A stretch of 64,000 nucleotides of DNA from Parabacteroides johnsonii DSM 18315 (GTDB lineage Bacteria > Bacteroidota > Bacteroidia > Bacteroidales > Tannerellaceae). Shown piece after piece: positions 1-8,273 of this stretch (positions are counted from its first letter, which is position 1; every line of letters starts with the position of its first letter). The stretch is from NCBI RefSeq assembly GCF_025151045.1, contig NZ_CP102285.1, positions 2,976,001-3,040,000 of the forward strand, written 5' to 3'. The notes beneath the pieces are model-generated. The model ran no database searches. It saw only the letters and a program-made list of their open reading frames with translations, and had not been told where the DNA came from. The position numbers and the translations under genes were made by a program.

Positions 1-177
1 GTAGCGGCACACCTCGTAGTCGTTCAGCACGTCCGGCTTGCGGACGGCTCTGATGGCGGCGTTCACTGCCGGGACGCCCGTGTGGAACAGTCCGGCGATT
101 TCTGTGGCGGTCATCCATATCTCGTTACCGGTTACGCTGACCGTGTTGTCCTCTATGATAATTATATCACGTTTCAT
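1..177 (-). CDS. Partial conserved protein of a mobile element (N-terminus)
   Basis: Only the first 59 codons lie in the window; the gene continues past the left edge. It starts at ATG 177-175, just upstream of the neighbouring integrase stop. The visible part reads as a short acidic beta-strand followed by a WMTATEIAGLF motif and a likely DNA-binding helix. This loosely resembles the N-termini of Bro-N/RhuM-like accessory proteins. The family is not firmly recognised. Position and same-strand arrangement with the integrase suggest it belongs to the same mobile element. Confidence 0.5.
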   Translation of the reverse strand, partial: MKRDIIIIEDNTVSVTGNEIWMTATEIAGLFHTGVPAVNAAIRAVRKPDVLNDYEVCRY

Positions 178-189
178 GGCTTCTCTGTT

Positions 190-1425
190 TTAGATGGTGC
201 AACCTGCAAATTCCTCGATGCTGTTCAACCTTGCGGCAAGGTTCTCCATGTCTTGGTTGAGCTTCTCTTTGGTGATTTTCGCGTATATCTGTGTAGTCTT
301 TATGCTCTTGTGTCCCAGCATGGAACTCACCGTTTCGATGGGTACGCCGTTGGAGAGGAACACCGTCGTGGCTGCCGTGTGGCGGCTCTGATGCCACGTG
401 ATGTGCTTGGTGATGCCGCAACGCTTGGCGACGGAACGGATTCCGGCAAGGCACGTGTTGTAGTGGGGAACGGGGAAAATCCTGCCGTTCCCGCACAGCC
501 CCCGGTATTTGTCGATGATGCGCTTTGCGATGTCGAGCAGGCGGATATTGGATACCACGCCCGTCTTCTGGCGGTTGATGTTTATCCACTCGTGTTCGTC
601 GAAGTAGGTATGGATGTTCTCTTCCGTCAGGTTGCGCATGTCGGCGAACGACAAGCCCGTGAAGGCGCAGAACAGGTAGAGGTCGCGGTAAAGCTCCTGC
701 TTGGCGTTTTTCAGCCTGCCATCCATCAGCAGCCGGATTTCCTCTTTCGTCAGGAAACTGCGTGTCGTTTCCTCCTTCTTGATTTCATACTCGCGGAACG
801 GGTCGCGTGTGAGCCACTCGTTGTTGATGGCGATGAACACCATCGTCCGCAAGGGGCAGACATACAGCCACACGGTGTTGGTGCAGCAGTGCTTGTCCGT
901 GCGAAGGAACATTTCGAAGTCGGAGATGAAAGCGGACGTAAGCTCTTTCAGCGCGATGTCCTTCACGCGGTAGCGGATGGTGAGGAACTCTTGCAGGTGC
1001 TTGTAAACGGTCTTGTACTTCAAGAGCGTGCCTTTGGCTTTCATGCCAGCATCCACCTGTTTCTCGTAGTCCTCGTTGTGCTGGCGGAACACCTGCATCA
1101 GCGTGTGGTAGCGGTGTTCCAGTCCGAGAAAGGCGTTCTTGACCTTCTCCGCCGTGACGAAATTGTCACGCTCCATGATTTCCTGATAATGTTTGTTGAT
1201 GCGCACACGCATCTTGTCGAGCATGCGGTTCGTTTCGAGTGCCGCCGAGCTTCTGCCCGTGACACGTCCCCCTTTGGTGTCCCACAGCTTGGGATCGACG
1301 GTCAGTTTACAACTGAACTGCGTCTGGCTGCCGTCCACCGTGATGCGTCCCATGACGGGTACTGTCCCGTCCTTTTTCACTACCTGACGTTTGAGGTAGT
1401 AGATTACTGAAAATGTACTCTTCAT
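190..1425 (-). CDS. Tyrosine recombinase/integrase (CTnDOT-like)
   Basis: A 411-residue site-specific recombinase that would catalyse integration and excision of the element continuing left of the window. The N-terminal half is the Bacteroidales arm-binding/SAM-like region. The C-terminal catalytic part shows HQSRH followed by the LGHKSIKTTQIYAK block with the nucleophilic tyrosine. The usual first arginine (TGLR) is replaced in FTGLSFADM, as known for IntDOT-type enzymes. The start at 1425 (MKSTFSVIYY) is preferred to the upstream ATG at 1449 because family members begin there. It is more distant from the two integrases at 15.3 and 27.0 kb than those are from each other. Confidence 0.9.
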   Translation of the reverse strand: MKSTFSVIYYLKRQVVKKDGTVPVMGRITVDGSQTQFSCKLTVDPKLWDTKGGRVTGRSSAALETNRMLDKMRVRINKHYQEIMERDNFVTAEKVKNAFLGLEHRYHTLMQVFRQHNEDYEKQVDAGMKAKGTLLKYKTVYKHLQEFLTIRYRVKDIALKELTSAFISDFEMFLRTDKHCCTNTVWLYVCPLRTMVFIAINNEWLTRDPFREYEIKKEETTRSFLTKEEIRLLMDGRLKNAKQELYRDLYLFCAFTGLSFADMRNLTEENIHTYFDEHEWININRQKTGVVSNIRLLDIAKRIIDKYRGLCGNGRIFPVPHYNTCLAGIRSVAKRCGITKHITWHQSRHTAATTVFLSNGVPIETVSSMLGHKSIKTTQIYAKITKEKLNQDMENLAARLNSIEEFAGCTI

Positions 1426-1746
1426 CGTCCTTAATTTTTTTAGGTTCAAAATTAGTTGGTGAAGAGTCCGGTGTCGGTACGCAAAACGGGGAGGAACGGC
1501 GCAATCTTTTTTCGTAACCGGATTTATTGCGTGGGTTGTCAGTAACTCACTAATCTTTAACGCCTTGTTTCGCTATCCGTGTCCGTTTGTCGCCCTTTCG
1601 GGCATGGTTACGGACAAGTAACGTAGCGGCGTCCTGATTTGGCTTCAGCGGTGATTGCGATGGCTTCACGAATAATCGGAAACCCGACTGAAACCCTTGT
1701 AACTCAATTCTATCACTATATCTTTCCGCATTTCACTTTTTTGTAG
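1426..1746. other. Non-coding end region of the left element
   Basis: No gene is supported here. The stretch holds an inverted repeat at about 1582-1618 (GTCCGT and ACGGAC arms around GCCC/GGGC). It probably contains the right end and attachment site of the element whose integrase ends at 1425. No duplicate copy of the junction is visible, so the exact border cannot be placed. Confidence 0.4.
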
Positions 1747-1754
1747 TAACTTTG
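1747..1754 (+). promoter_or_regulatory. -7 promoter box of the insertion sequence
   Basis: TAACTTTG matches the Bacteroidota -7 consensus TAnnTTTG and lies 22 bp before the first ATG (1777) of the transposase region. Confidence 0.5.
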
Positions 1755-1820
1755 TTATAATAAAAAAATAAAAGGGATGAGTTACGATCAATTTCTTCGT
1801 TTTATCTTTCCAGAGAGGGA

Positions 1821-2138
1821 ATGTTTGATTATTTTGAATTATCTGATTTCAAAGAAAAGTCGGATAGGGTAGAAATATACTTTGAAGAGAAGAATATACA
1901 TCCTAAAGAATATGCAACCGATAACTTGGAGAGCAAGGGCTTTTATGAACAAGTCAGGATGCAGGATTATCCGATGCGTGGGCGTAGCTGCCTGTTGTTT
2001 ATCAAAAAACGAAGATGGTTCAATCACAGTACTGGCAAATATGTAAGCCGCAATTGGAAATTAGTGGCAGAAGGAACGCAAATAACGACTGAATTTGCGT
2101 CTTTTTTAAAAGCATTGGATCGACTCGCGCGCTCTTAG
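1821..2138 (+). CDS. ISAon1-type transposase, N-terminal region protein
   Basis: A 105-residue protein matching the N-terminal regions found before ISL3-like transposases in Bacteroidales (DYFELSDFKE at the start, RRRWxNxxTGKYVSRNWKLVA near the end). An earlier ATG at 1777 (MSYDQFLRFIFPE) reads into a different frame at CCAGAGAGGGAATG. Removing one AG would join the two frames as FPEGMFDYFE, so either a 2-bp slippage has shortened the gene or 1821 is the working start. It ends 29 nt inside the open frame of the catalytic ORF, which is in the +1 frame. Confidence 0.65.
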   Translation: MFDYFELSDFKEKSDRVEIYFEEKNIHPKEYATDNLESKGFYEQVRMQDYPMRGRSCLLFIKKRRWFNHSTGKYVSRNWKLVAEGTQITTEFASFLKALDRLARS

Positions 2139-2148
2139 CATTAGTCTT

Positions 2149-3102
2149 TTGGCGGATCATTACGGAATGGAAGCCAAACTGTTGGAGTCCCAATATAAGA
2201 ATCATCTGAGTCATTTCAGAAATTGGGAGCAACGTGCCCATGCCGAAGAATGGATGCTCTTCGAGAAAAACATTGGACCCTACGTCGGGCTGGACGAAAC
2301 GGCACTGTCGTCGGGAGAACTGTATACAATCCTGATTAACAAAGAGGCCAAAGGAAGAAAAGGCACAATCATCGCCATGATCAAAGGGACATCCGTAGAA
2401 AAGGTATCCCAAGTTATACTCAAACTTTCCCGTCGCAGGCGGTTTCAAGTTCGGGAAATAACATTGGACATGGCACCCAATATGGCCCGGATAGCCCGTC
2501 TCTGTTTCCCGGCTGCCAAGCTGGTTATCGACCGTTTTCATGTTCAAAAGTTAGCTTTTGAAGCCGTTCAGGAAATGCGGATAAAGGCACGATGGGAAGC
2601 CTTGGATAAAGAAATGGTCGAGATCACATACGCTAAAGCATCAGGACAGCCTTTTGTTACTGAAACATTTGAGAATGGGGACAGTCGAAAACAGCTGTTG
2701 GCCAGAAGCCGCTATCTTTTGTTCAAAAAAACTGAACTGTGGTCGGAGAGCCAAAGAAAAAGAGCTAAAATCCTTTTCCGGGAATATCCCGATATCAAGA
2801 AGGCCTATTACTTAAGCATGAGGTTAGGGTTGATATATCATCAGGCACAATCGGCAGATATTGCCTTGACGCGTTTGGCACATTGGTATGATCAGGTGGA
2901 CAAATCCGGTTTCCTGTCTTTTGGCACTGTTGCCAGAACCATACAAACACACTACTTGAATATTGTTGGCTTTTTTAAAAGACGCTCCACCAATGCCGCG
3001 AGTGAGTCCTTCAATGCTAAAATCAAAGCTTTTAGAGCACAGCTGAGAGGCGTGAGGGATATTGCTTTTTTCTTATTCAGACTCACCAATATGTATGCAT
3101 AA
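2149..3102 (+). CDS. ISL3-family DDE transposase
   Basis: The catalytic transposase of the IS, 317 residues from a TTG start. The frame is already open from 2110, so the protein may also be made by frameshifting from the preceding ORF. The acidic triad is visible: D in VGLDETAL, D in TLDMAPNMA, and E in NAASESFNAKIKAF near the C-terminus. The RFHVQKLAFEAVQEMR motif is typical of ISL3 enzymes. The reading frame is intact, so the IS could be active if the N-terminal part is functional. Confidence 0.85.
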   Translation: MADHYGMEAKLLESQYKNHLSHFRNWEQRAHAEEWMLFEKNIGPYVGLDETALSSGELYTILINKEAKGRKGTIIAMIKGTSVEKVSQVILKLSRRRRFQVREITLDMAPNMARIARLCFPAAKLVIDRFHVQKLAFEAVQEMRIKARWEALDKEMVEITYAKASGQPFVTETFENGDSRKQLLARSRYLLFKKTELWSESQRKRAKILFREYPDIKKAYYLSMRLGLIYHQAQSADIALTRLAHWYDQVDKSGFLSFGTVARTIQTHYLNIVGFFKRRSTNAASESFNAKIKAFRAQLRGVRDIAFFLFRLTNMYA

Positions 3103-3180
3103 TTAATTCTCTATGAATATAGGTATCTCCTTATACGTACATAACCGGGCTAAATAAAAGAACTGCAACATAACTACAAT

Positions 3181-3222
3181 AAAAAAGCGTGTCCCTCTAA
3201 TATAGAGGCAACACACTCTTTC
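3181..3222 (-). terminator. Hairpin with A/T flanks, probable terminator
   Basis: GTGTCCCTCTA (3189-3199) pairs with TAGAGGCAACAC (3203-3214) with one bulge. A run of six A at 3181-3186 gives a U-tract for minus-strand transcription, and a weaker T-rich flank follows on the plus strand. It sits downstream of the transposase and may work in both directions. Confidence 0.5.
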
Positions 3223-3517
3223 TAATAGTTAAGGTTTGGGTTATTATATTTCTTGTCGTTATATACTGTTATAAAAAAGCTTGACCTGAAAGTTGTCAAG
3301 CTATACCCATTGCACAGTCAAGGCTCCTTTGTTTTTGTTCACTCTATACCTATAATCTCTCTGAAAATGAGTGACAGCACGAAGGAACGCTTTTATTTTA
3401 TACAAAACAAATTTATCTGGAATTATTTTTACACTATCGGGGATTATAATAAATACTTAAATACTATCAGGGGGCTTATAGGAAGATGCAATGGATACTT
3501 TGGGAGATGATTATATT
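3223..3517. other. Gap with no supported gene
   Basis: An 85-codon open frame (3253-3510) has no recognisable motif, no convincing initiation region and AT-rich composition. I treat the stretch as decayed sequence between the IS and the integrase stub. Confidence 0.4.
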
Positions 3518-3598
3518 TTAATCCCTCAGGATTTCGGTATGATCCGTTCTTGTTTTGCGGATGAAGAACAGCACGTTGAAAGTCTGTCGTTTCTTCAT
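3518..3598 (-). pseudogene. Truncated integrase, 5' end only
   Basis: The first 18 codons (KKRQTFNVLFFIRKTRT) match the start of the integrase at 15334-16560. The homology then stops at 3546 and the frame closes after 26 codons. The upstream non-coding sequence up to the att core is also duplicated. This is the remnant of a third integrase whose body was deleted or lost by recombination. Confidence 0.8.
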
Positions 3599-3843
3599 AG
3601 AAAAATTAATGTTTAAAGTTACTGAATCGTGCAGAATAGCAAGAATTAAACGATAAGATAATCAACGACTTACGGTACAATTCGTGGACACTTTTTTCGA
3701 GACTAAAATTGTCCACGATTTAGCACTACGGAAGTGCGTAATTCTGCTCAAAATTGCGGATTAGGGGAAAAAGAAAATCTCTGAAATGTTTAGTTTTCAG
3801 GGGATTTACCAAATTTGAAGTCTTTTAAAAGTGGTGCCACCAG
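3546..3843. repeat. Long direct repeat, left copy (integrase 5' end plus att core)
   Basis: Roughly 298 bp nearly identical to 16511-16809. Both contain the integrase start, the integrase upstream region with a TTCGTGGACAC/GTCCACGA inverted repeat, a TCCCTGAA/TTCAGGGA hairpin resembling the tRNA terminator, and the core AAAAGTGGTGCCACCAG. The two copies bracket element B exactly and would allow homologous as well as site-specific deletion of it. Confidence 0.9.
3827..3843. repeat. Attachment-site core (attL of element B)
   Basis: AAAAGTGGTGCCACCAG, identical to 16793-16809 and 28493-28509. The last copy is the 3' end of the tRNA-Phe gene. Sequence diverges immediately after the core. Confidence 0.85.
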
Positions 3844-4273
3844 AAAGAGAACTATTATCTTCTCTCTGTTGATTATCACCGTTTTATAGTTTCTTCCATT
3901 TGGAAATCCACATGATTTAGCACACGATTATGTTTTATCGTTTTGCTTGTTATAAGAACGATTCTTTTTTCAAATATCTCTTTGCTTCAATATCGCCTGA
4001 GATTCTCCATTAGGAGTTACCATGCTGATATTTAAAACTTTATATTTTTGCTTCAAGCATATCCCATGATTTAACCCACTAATTTGCTACGTGCTTTTGC
4101 GGTAGTTTGCTCATGGAGAATACTAAGGACAAAGATAATGAAAAAAATCATATTAAAAAAATGAATTTAATTTTCTACGGAATAATATGAGTTTGTATCC
4201 AGTTTTTTCTTATACACAACATCTTTTTTCCTGAAAAACAAAGAATCACATTGCGAATATCTAAAAATTTCTA
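3844..4273. other. Non-coding left end of element B
   Basis: No ORF of note. AT-rich sequence between the att core and the first promoter. Integrase arm-type sites may lie here, but none was recognised by a repeat shared with the other end. Confidence 0.4.
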
Positions 4274-4281
4274 TACCTTTG
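4274..4281 (+). promoter_or_regulatory. -7 promoter box of the 4310-6580 operon
   Basis: TACCTTTG fits TAnnTTTG and lies 28 bp before the ATG at 4310, giving a normal short leader for the three-gene plus-strand operon. Confidence 0.6.
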
Positions 4282-4309
4282 TATTAGTTGCAATCTGAAT
4301 TTGATACAC

Positions 4310-4936
4310 ATGAAGAATAATACATTGTCTGGATTTATAGGTGGATTAACTGTTGCCTTGTTTCTTGTTGCGGCATGCGTCTTTTTTGAGCCGTTTAATT
4401 ATAAGTCTATATATGTAGTGAATCCTGAAAAAGTATTGACTAATGATGATTCAATTAGGCAAGATAGTGTAATATGTTCTCGTATTGAAATATTGAAAGA
4501 CTTGGAAAATAAAGGAATTTTGTTAACACCAGGTGAATATACTTCCCACATTTCTAGTTACTATAGTACTTTAGTTGCTTTTCTTATTGGATTGTTTGTT
4601 TTATTTACAATAGGTAGTATTTTTAGTATTAAAATAACCTCAAATAAAGAAATTGAAGAAATTAGAGAAGAACTTGATAATAAGGAAAGTAAAATAAAGG
4701 ATAATCTTAAAAAAGATATCCGTGAGTCCTTAAGTGAATTATTAAGAGATTCTATTTCTTTTAAAGAAAGCGTTATCAGTGCTATTTATGGTCGCATCGA
4801 AGATGATCTTATTACTCGAACTGATAAAGAAAATATTGAAAAGAAGTTAAGTAAAGTAGAAGAAGATATAACTTTTTTATTTGAGTCTTTAGATGGGATT
4901 TCAGAAAAAGAATCATCCAAAGAAGAAATAGAATAA
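4310..4936 (+). CDS. Two-helix membrane protein with cytoplasmic coiled coil, unknown function
   Basis: 208 residues. A first transmembrane helix lies near residues 7-26 and a second near residues 85-105. A long charged, heptad-like segment follows (EIEEIREELDNKESKIK onward) and probably forms a coiled coil. The family is not recognised. It is the first gene of an operon with a metallopeptidase (11 nt downstream) and a beta-family protein. Membrane anchor plus peptidase plus nuclease-like neighbour resembles conflict or defence modules, but that is inference from context. ATG 4310 is preferred to TTG 4301 because of spacing from the -7 box. Confidence 0.7.
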   Translation: MKNNTLSGFIGGLTVALFLVAACVFFEPFNYKSIYVVNPEKVLTNDDSIRQDSVICSRIEILKDLENKGILLTPGEYTSHISSYYSTLVAFLIGLFVLFTIGSIFSIKITSNKEIEEIREELDNKESKIKDNLKKDIRESLSELLRDSISFKESVISAIYGRIEDDLITRTDKENIEKKLSKVEEDITFLFESLDGISEKESSKEEIE

Positions 4937-4947
4937 AGCTAAATATT

Positions 4948-5502
4948 ATGGGAGTAAAAGGAAGCCGAAAAAAAAATAATAGCCCTACAAAGTATCAGGA
5001 ACCTGATTTACTCGTAGGAGTTGATGATATATTAAAATCTGCACAAGAAAAAGGATTATATACAGGTAAGTCTTTAAATATTGAAGATGTAGTCAATTCT
5101 TTTGAAGATATTCAAGTAGTATACGAATCTATGGACGCAAACCAATCAGGCTCTTTAAGCAACATAGATGGTAAATGGATTGTTTGTATTAATAAAAATC
5201 ACAACAACAAGAGACAAAGGTTTACCCTTGCTCATGAATTGGGACATTACATTCTACATAAAGAAAAAAGTGTTGAATTCGTTGATACAACCTTCTTTAG
5301 AAGTGATGAGATGGATTCGATTGAATATCATGCGAATGAATTTGCAGCAAGATTATTGATGCCTGAAAATACTGTTAGGAATCTAATAGAAGAAGAACGT
5401 ATAAAAAACATAGGTGTGTTAGCTGAGCAGTTTGGGGTATCATCTGCTGCAATGAAATATAGAGTATTATCATTAGGATATAAAATGAAAGATAATGGAT
5501 AG
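4948..5502 (+). CDS. ImmA/IrrE-family (M78) metallopeptidase
   Basis: 184 residues. The zinc site is intact: HELGH at residues 96-100 and the third ligand in EYHANEFAARLLMP (E131), the standard signature of IrrE/ImmA peptidases. These enzymes usually cleave a repressor or anti-sigma-like partner on a stress or DNA-damage signal. No Xre-type HTH repressor is fused or adjacent, so the substrate is unknown; the membrane protein just upstream is a candidate. The C-terminus overlaps the start of the next gene by 8 nt, indicating translational coupling. Confidence 0.85.
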   Translation: MGVKGSRKKNNSPTKYQEPDLLVGVDDILKSAQEKGLYTGKSLNIEDVVNSFEDIQVVYESMDANQSGSLSNIDGKWIVCINKNHNNKRQRFTLAHELGHYILHKEKSVEFVDTTFFRSDEMDSIEYHANEFAARLLMPENTVRNLIEEERIKNIGVLAEQFGVSSAAMKYRVLSLGYKMKDNG

Positions 5503-6580
5503 AAAATATACGGTGATAGTTAAGACAGGTGAGGCGGAGATTAGGGCTCTTGAAAACACAAGTAGGAATCTCTTGCAATGTATACTTCCAGTAATAGAGA
5601 TAACTAGAGGTCGAAAAATAACAAAAAATGAAATAGAGACGTATCCTTTTGATAAACGTCTATTGAAATTGAAAAAAGTATTTCAAGGGCAGACTGTATG
5701 TTTAGATTTAACATCTGATGATTCATTGTCTTCAGACGAAATTAGTTATTTATATGATCCTACAAATGGATATCAGAACTGGATTAATTTTCTACTTCAA
5801 ATTAAAAGTGAGAATATTTTTGAAGAAATTATTCCAACTCTCATTTTAAATTTGAATGATGATGATTTTGAAGCGAATCTCCTTCTCCAAGTACAAAATC
5901 TAAAAATGTATTTTGATTCTATTTTATATCGCAATGATATTTCAGATGAAAATTGTTATGATGATTTTGAATTAATAAAACAGGAATTGGTTGATATTAA
6001 TTTCTATGTTCTATTAGATTGTGGATATACACCGCAAGCTTCATACAGAAATGTTGCTTTGAAGTGTATTGCGAGAATCAAAAACCTACATTCTATCTTG
6101 GATGATAGAATAAATTATATAGTTTGTTCGACTTCATTTCCAAATAATGTTCGAGACTTAGGTGATGTTGATAGTGACACATTCAGTATTTCGGAAATAG
6201 ATATATATAATTTAATATCTGAGCAGTGTTCTAACATTATTTACGGAGATTATGCTTCTATTAATCCGGTCAGAAATGATACTATCACAATGGCTAGAGG
6301 GTGGATACCTAGAATTGATACTCCGTTAGAAAGAAGTATTTTTTATTATAAGCAACGTCGTCCCAAAGGTGTTTCCGCTTATGCTTCTACTTATATTCAA
6401 GTAGCTCAACAAACAGTAAGAGATTCTAGATTTCCTAAGGCTATTGAGGATAACTGGGGAGTTGAGCAAATTAGATCATGTGCAAAGGGGGGAGCTCCTT
6501 CATCATCTCCTTCTTTTTGGATATCTGTACGTATGAATATCTATATTGAACAACAGATTAAAAGAATATATTCTTATTGA
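5495..6580 (+). CDS. Beta-family protein (T4 beta-like, sce7725-related)
   Basis: 361 residues. The N-terminal region reading ALENTSRNLLQCILPVIEITRG and the C-terminal NWGVEQIRSCAKGG...PSFWISVRMNIYI block fit the beta-protein family named after a bacteriophage T4 protein. Members are scattered in mobile and defence islands. Biochemical role is unknown. It is coupled to the peptidase gene (8-nt overlap), and its 3' end overlaps the convergent sce7726-like gene by 7 nt. Beta/sce7725 and sce7726 genes are known neighbours, which supports a functional pairing. Confidence 0.65.
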   Translation: MDRKYTVIVKTGEAEIRALENTSRNLLQCILPVIEITRGRKITKNEIETYPFDKRLLKLKKVFQGQTVCLDLTSDDSLSSDEISYLYDPTNGYQNWINFLLQIKSENIFEEIIPTLILNLNDDDFEANLLLQVQNLKMYFDSILYRNDISDENCYDDFELIKQELVDINFYVLLDCGYTPQASYRNVALKCIARIKNLHSILDDRINYIVCSTSFPNNVRDLGDVDSDTFSISEIDIYNLISEQCSNIIYGDYASINPVRNDTITMARGWIPRIDTPLERSIFYYKQRRPKGVSAYASTYIQVAQQTVRDSRFPKAIEDNWGVEQIRSCAKGGAPSSSPSFWISVRMNIYIEQQIKRIYSY

Positions 6581-7203
6581 ATCTCAATATTGGAAGACAA
6601 TAAAGGTATATCATCAATATGGGTTTCTACGCCTCTATCGGATAAGAATAGTAGATATTTTTCTTTTATTTTAAACGAGAAATACTCTCTTAGAAGTTGG
6701 TGTGTCTTAGTTATGCTTATTTGTGATGCATATTTTCTAACTTCATCTGAGTTGAATTTGGATTTAATATGTAATGATTGTTTTAAATATCGGGCGTTCA
6801 TTGTATATAGCATATCCATTTTATTTTGTTCTACTAGCTTTTTGGGTGCTTTTATTTTCTTTATGCGATTATTGTCAATAATGAAAATTCCTATATCGCT
6901 TGGAATAGAACCCACAAGTTTGCTAAGATGAACACTTGTTGTACAAATGATTATATAATCAAATATTTTCCGACATTCACTAATCTGCTCTTGTAACCTT
7001 CTTAAATCATCGTTATCTCCTTTGATTTCAATAGCAATTAATTTTTCTTTTTTTATTATTAGCAAATCAACGACTTTTCTTTTTATCCCATACATAACTT
7101 CGTTGCCGATGAGAATATCATCGGATTCTTGAATAAAAAAGTCAATAATTCTCCCTTTTATATATTCTGCAGAGGTTTGATGTTTTACACTTATTGATTC
7201 CAT
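6574..7203 (-). CDS. sce7726-family protein with PD-(D/E)XK nuclease-like core
   Basis: 209 residues. VDLLIIKKEKLIAIEIKGDNDDL carries the D...ExK arrangement of a PD-(D/E)XK nuclease fold, followed by QISECRKIFDYIIICTTS, typical of sce7726 proteins. A DNA-cleaving role is a fold-based inference. It converges on the beta-family gene. The -7 box TATCTTTG (7208-7215) ends 4 nt before the ATG, so the mRNA is probably leaderless. Confidence 0.75.
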   Translation of the reverse strand: MESISVKHQTSAEYIKGRIIDFFIQESDDILIGNEVMYGIKRKVVDLLIIKKEKLIAIEIKGDNDDLRRLQEQISECRKIFDYIIICTTSVHLSKLVGSIPSDIGIFIIDNNRIKKIKAPKKLVEQNKMDMLYTMNARYLKQSLHIKSKFNSDEVRKYASQISITKTHQLLREYFSFKIKEKYLLFLSDRGVETHIDDIPLLSSNIEIQ

Positions 7204-7207
7204 TCCA

Positions 7208-7215
7208 CAAAGATA
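7208..7215 (-). promoter_or_regulatory. -7 box, probable leaderless promoter
   Basis: Minus-strand TATCTTTG, a perfect TAnnTTTG box, with only 4 nt between it and the start codon of the sce7726-like gene. Confidence 0.6.
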
Positions 7216-7363
7216 AGAATTTTTAGGTAGAGGTTTATTGGGTTTAGGGCTATTATTAGAAATAGAGCATACATTTTAAAGTTTGGGATGGCTCTTGCTA
7301 TTTTGTCTTTCAGGTTACCTTCTTATGTTCAAGATGTATCTTCTTAATCTATATTGTTTCTAA

Positions 7364-8269
7364 TCATCTTTTTATCCCTTTTTTCTTGCGTTTCTGTGCT
7401 TGCGATTCCTCTGTCAATGCTGCACTATTACTATCTCCCAATGAGAAGATAGGCAATAGAAAATCACCACTACTATTATTTTGCTGATTATTAGAGCGCT
7501 TGTTTTCTTGTTTGCTATCAAGAATACAAGAAATCATGTTTTCTTTTTCACGAGATTGGAATGTTTCTTTTTTCTTTTCGCCAGTAATATTTTGTTCCTG
7601 TAATTTAAGCTGTTCTGATATAGAACCGTTCTTTATCGTTTTATGATAATGAAATGTTTCAGTTTGTCGTCGATTGTAATTAAACAATTTATCAAATCCT
7701 TGTTCTGCCTGTTGAAATAGGTTCACTCGGTCAAAACCACCTTTTATCACTCCGTTCTTGGTGTTTTTGTGATTGGTAAGTGGTGATAACTTCTTTTTAT
7801 TGGACTGATCTTTCCGACTCACAATCAGATGGCAGTGCATATTCAGTTCATTATCTGAACGACTACGATCAAAATGAATCTTACCGTAAAACTTTATATC
7901 CGAAGTGGATAGTTCTTTGTTGAAGCTCTTGGCATATTCAGAAATAAACACTTCACGGATATATCGCTTCATTGCTTCGGCTTGTTCCTGTTCCGTATTA
8001 CCCATCGCTCGGAGTTCTTTTTCCGATGGACTGACATGAATAGCATAAAACTTAGCATCCGTTTTTAGGAGTTGCCCGATATTACTATCTATATCTTTTA
8101 TAACCATTGATTTATAGATGTTATCATCTGTCAGATTGAAGAAGCCTTCGGTATAGATGCCTTTTTCCATTCGTTCGAAATCCTCATGTTCCATATAATT
8201 TGCTAGTTGTCGGCTACTACCAGCATTATTATATATGCCATTAGATGGTGGGGCAAAGTCTATGTGCAT
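7364..8269 (-). CDS. DUF5712-family mobilization relaxase
   Basis: 301 residues. MHCHLIVSRKD at residues 144-154 gives the HxH metal-binding signature of relaxases, and the N-terminal sequence (PPSNGIYNNAGSSRQLANYMEHED) is that of the Bacteroidales DUF5712 proteins. It would nick the element at oriT and lead the strand into a helper's secretion system. It lies 4 nt downstream of the BfmA/BtgA gene, forming a mobilization pair. The C-terminal third is Lys/Gln/Ser-rich and low in complexity. Confidence 0.8.
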   Translation of the reverse strand: MHIDFAPPSNGIYNNAGSSRQLANYMEHEDFERMEKGIYTEGFFNLTDDNIYKSMVIKDIDSNIGQLLKTDAKFYAIHVSPSEKELRAMGNTEQEQAEAMKRYIREVFISEYAKSFNKELSTSDIKFYGKIHFDRSRSDNELNMHCHLIVSRKDQSNKKKLSPLTNHKNTKNGVIKGGFDRVNLFQQAEQGFDKLFNYNRRQTETFHYHKTIKNGSISEQLKLQEQNITGEKKKETFQSREKENMISCILDSKQENKRSNNQQNNSSGDFLLPIFSLGDSNSAALTEESQAQKRKKKGIKR

Positions 8270-8273
8270 AATC

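Larger units (their letters stand above)
1777..3102 (+). mobile_element. ISL3-like (ISAon1-type) insertion sequence, coding span
   Basis: Two consecutive ORFs encode the N-terminal region and the DDE catalytic part of a transposase of the ISL3 superfamily. Only the coding span is given: terminal inverted repeats and a target duplication could not be identified by eye, so the true IS probably extends from about 1.7 to 3.2 kb. It lies between the left element and the tRNA-Phe integration array. Confidence 0.7.

Noticed and set aside
82-1410. 442-codon plus-strand open frame
   Set aside because: It lies opposite the integrase at 190-1425, which has full family motifs. The plus-strand translation has no recognisable domain.
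3253-3510. 85-codon ORF between the IS and the att core
   Set aside because: No motif, no convincing promoter or start, and it lies in decayed AT-rich sequence.
4948-5502. Phage-type ImmA/ImmR switch
   Set aside because: The ImmA/IrrE peptidase has no adjacent Xre-type repressor and no phage structural genes are present, so a prophage origin is not supported.
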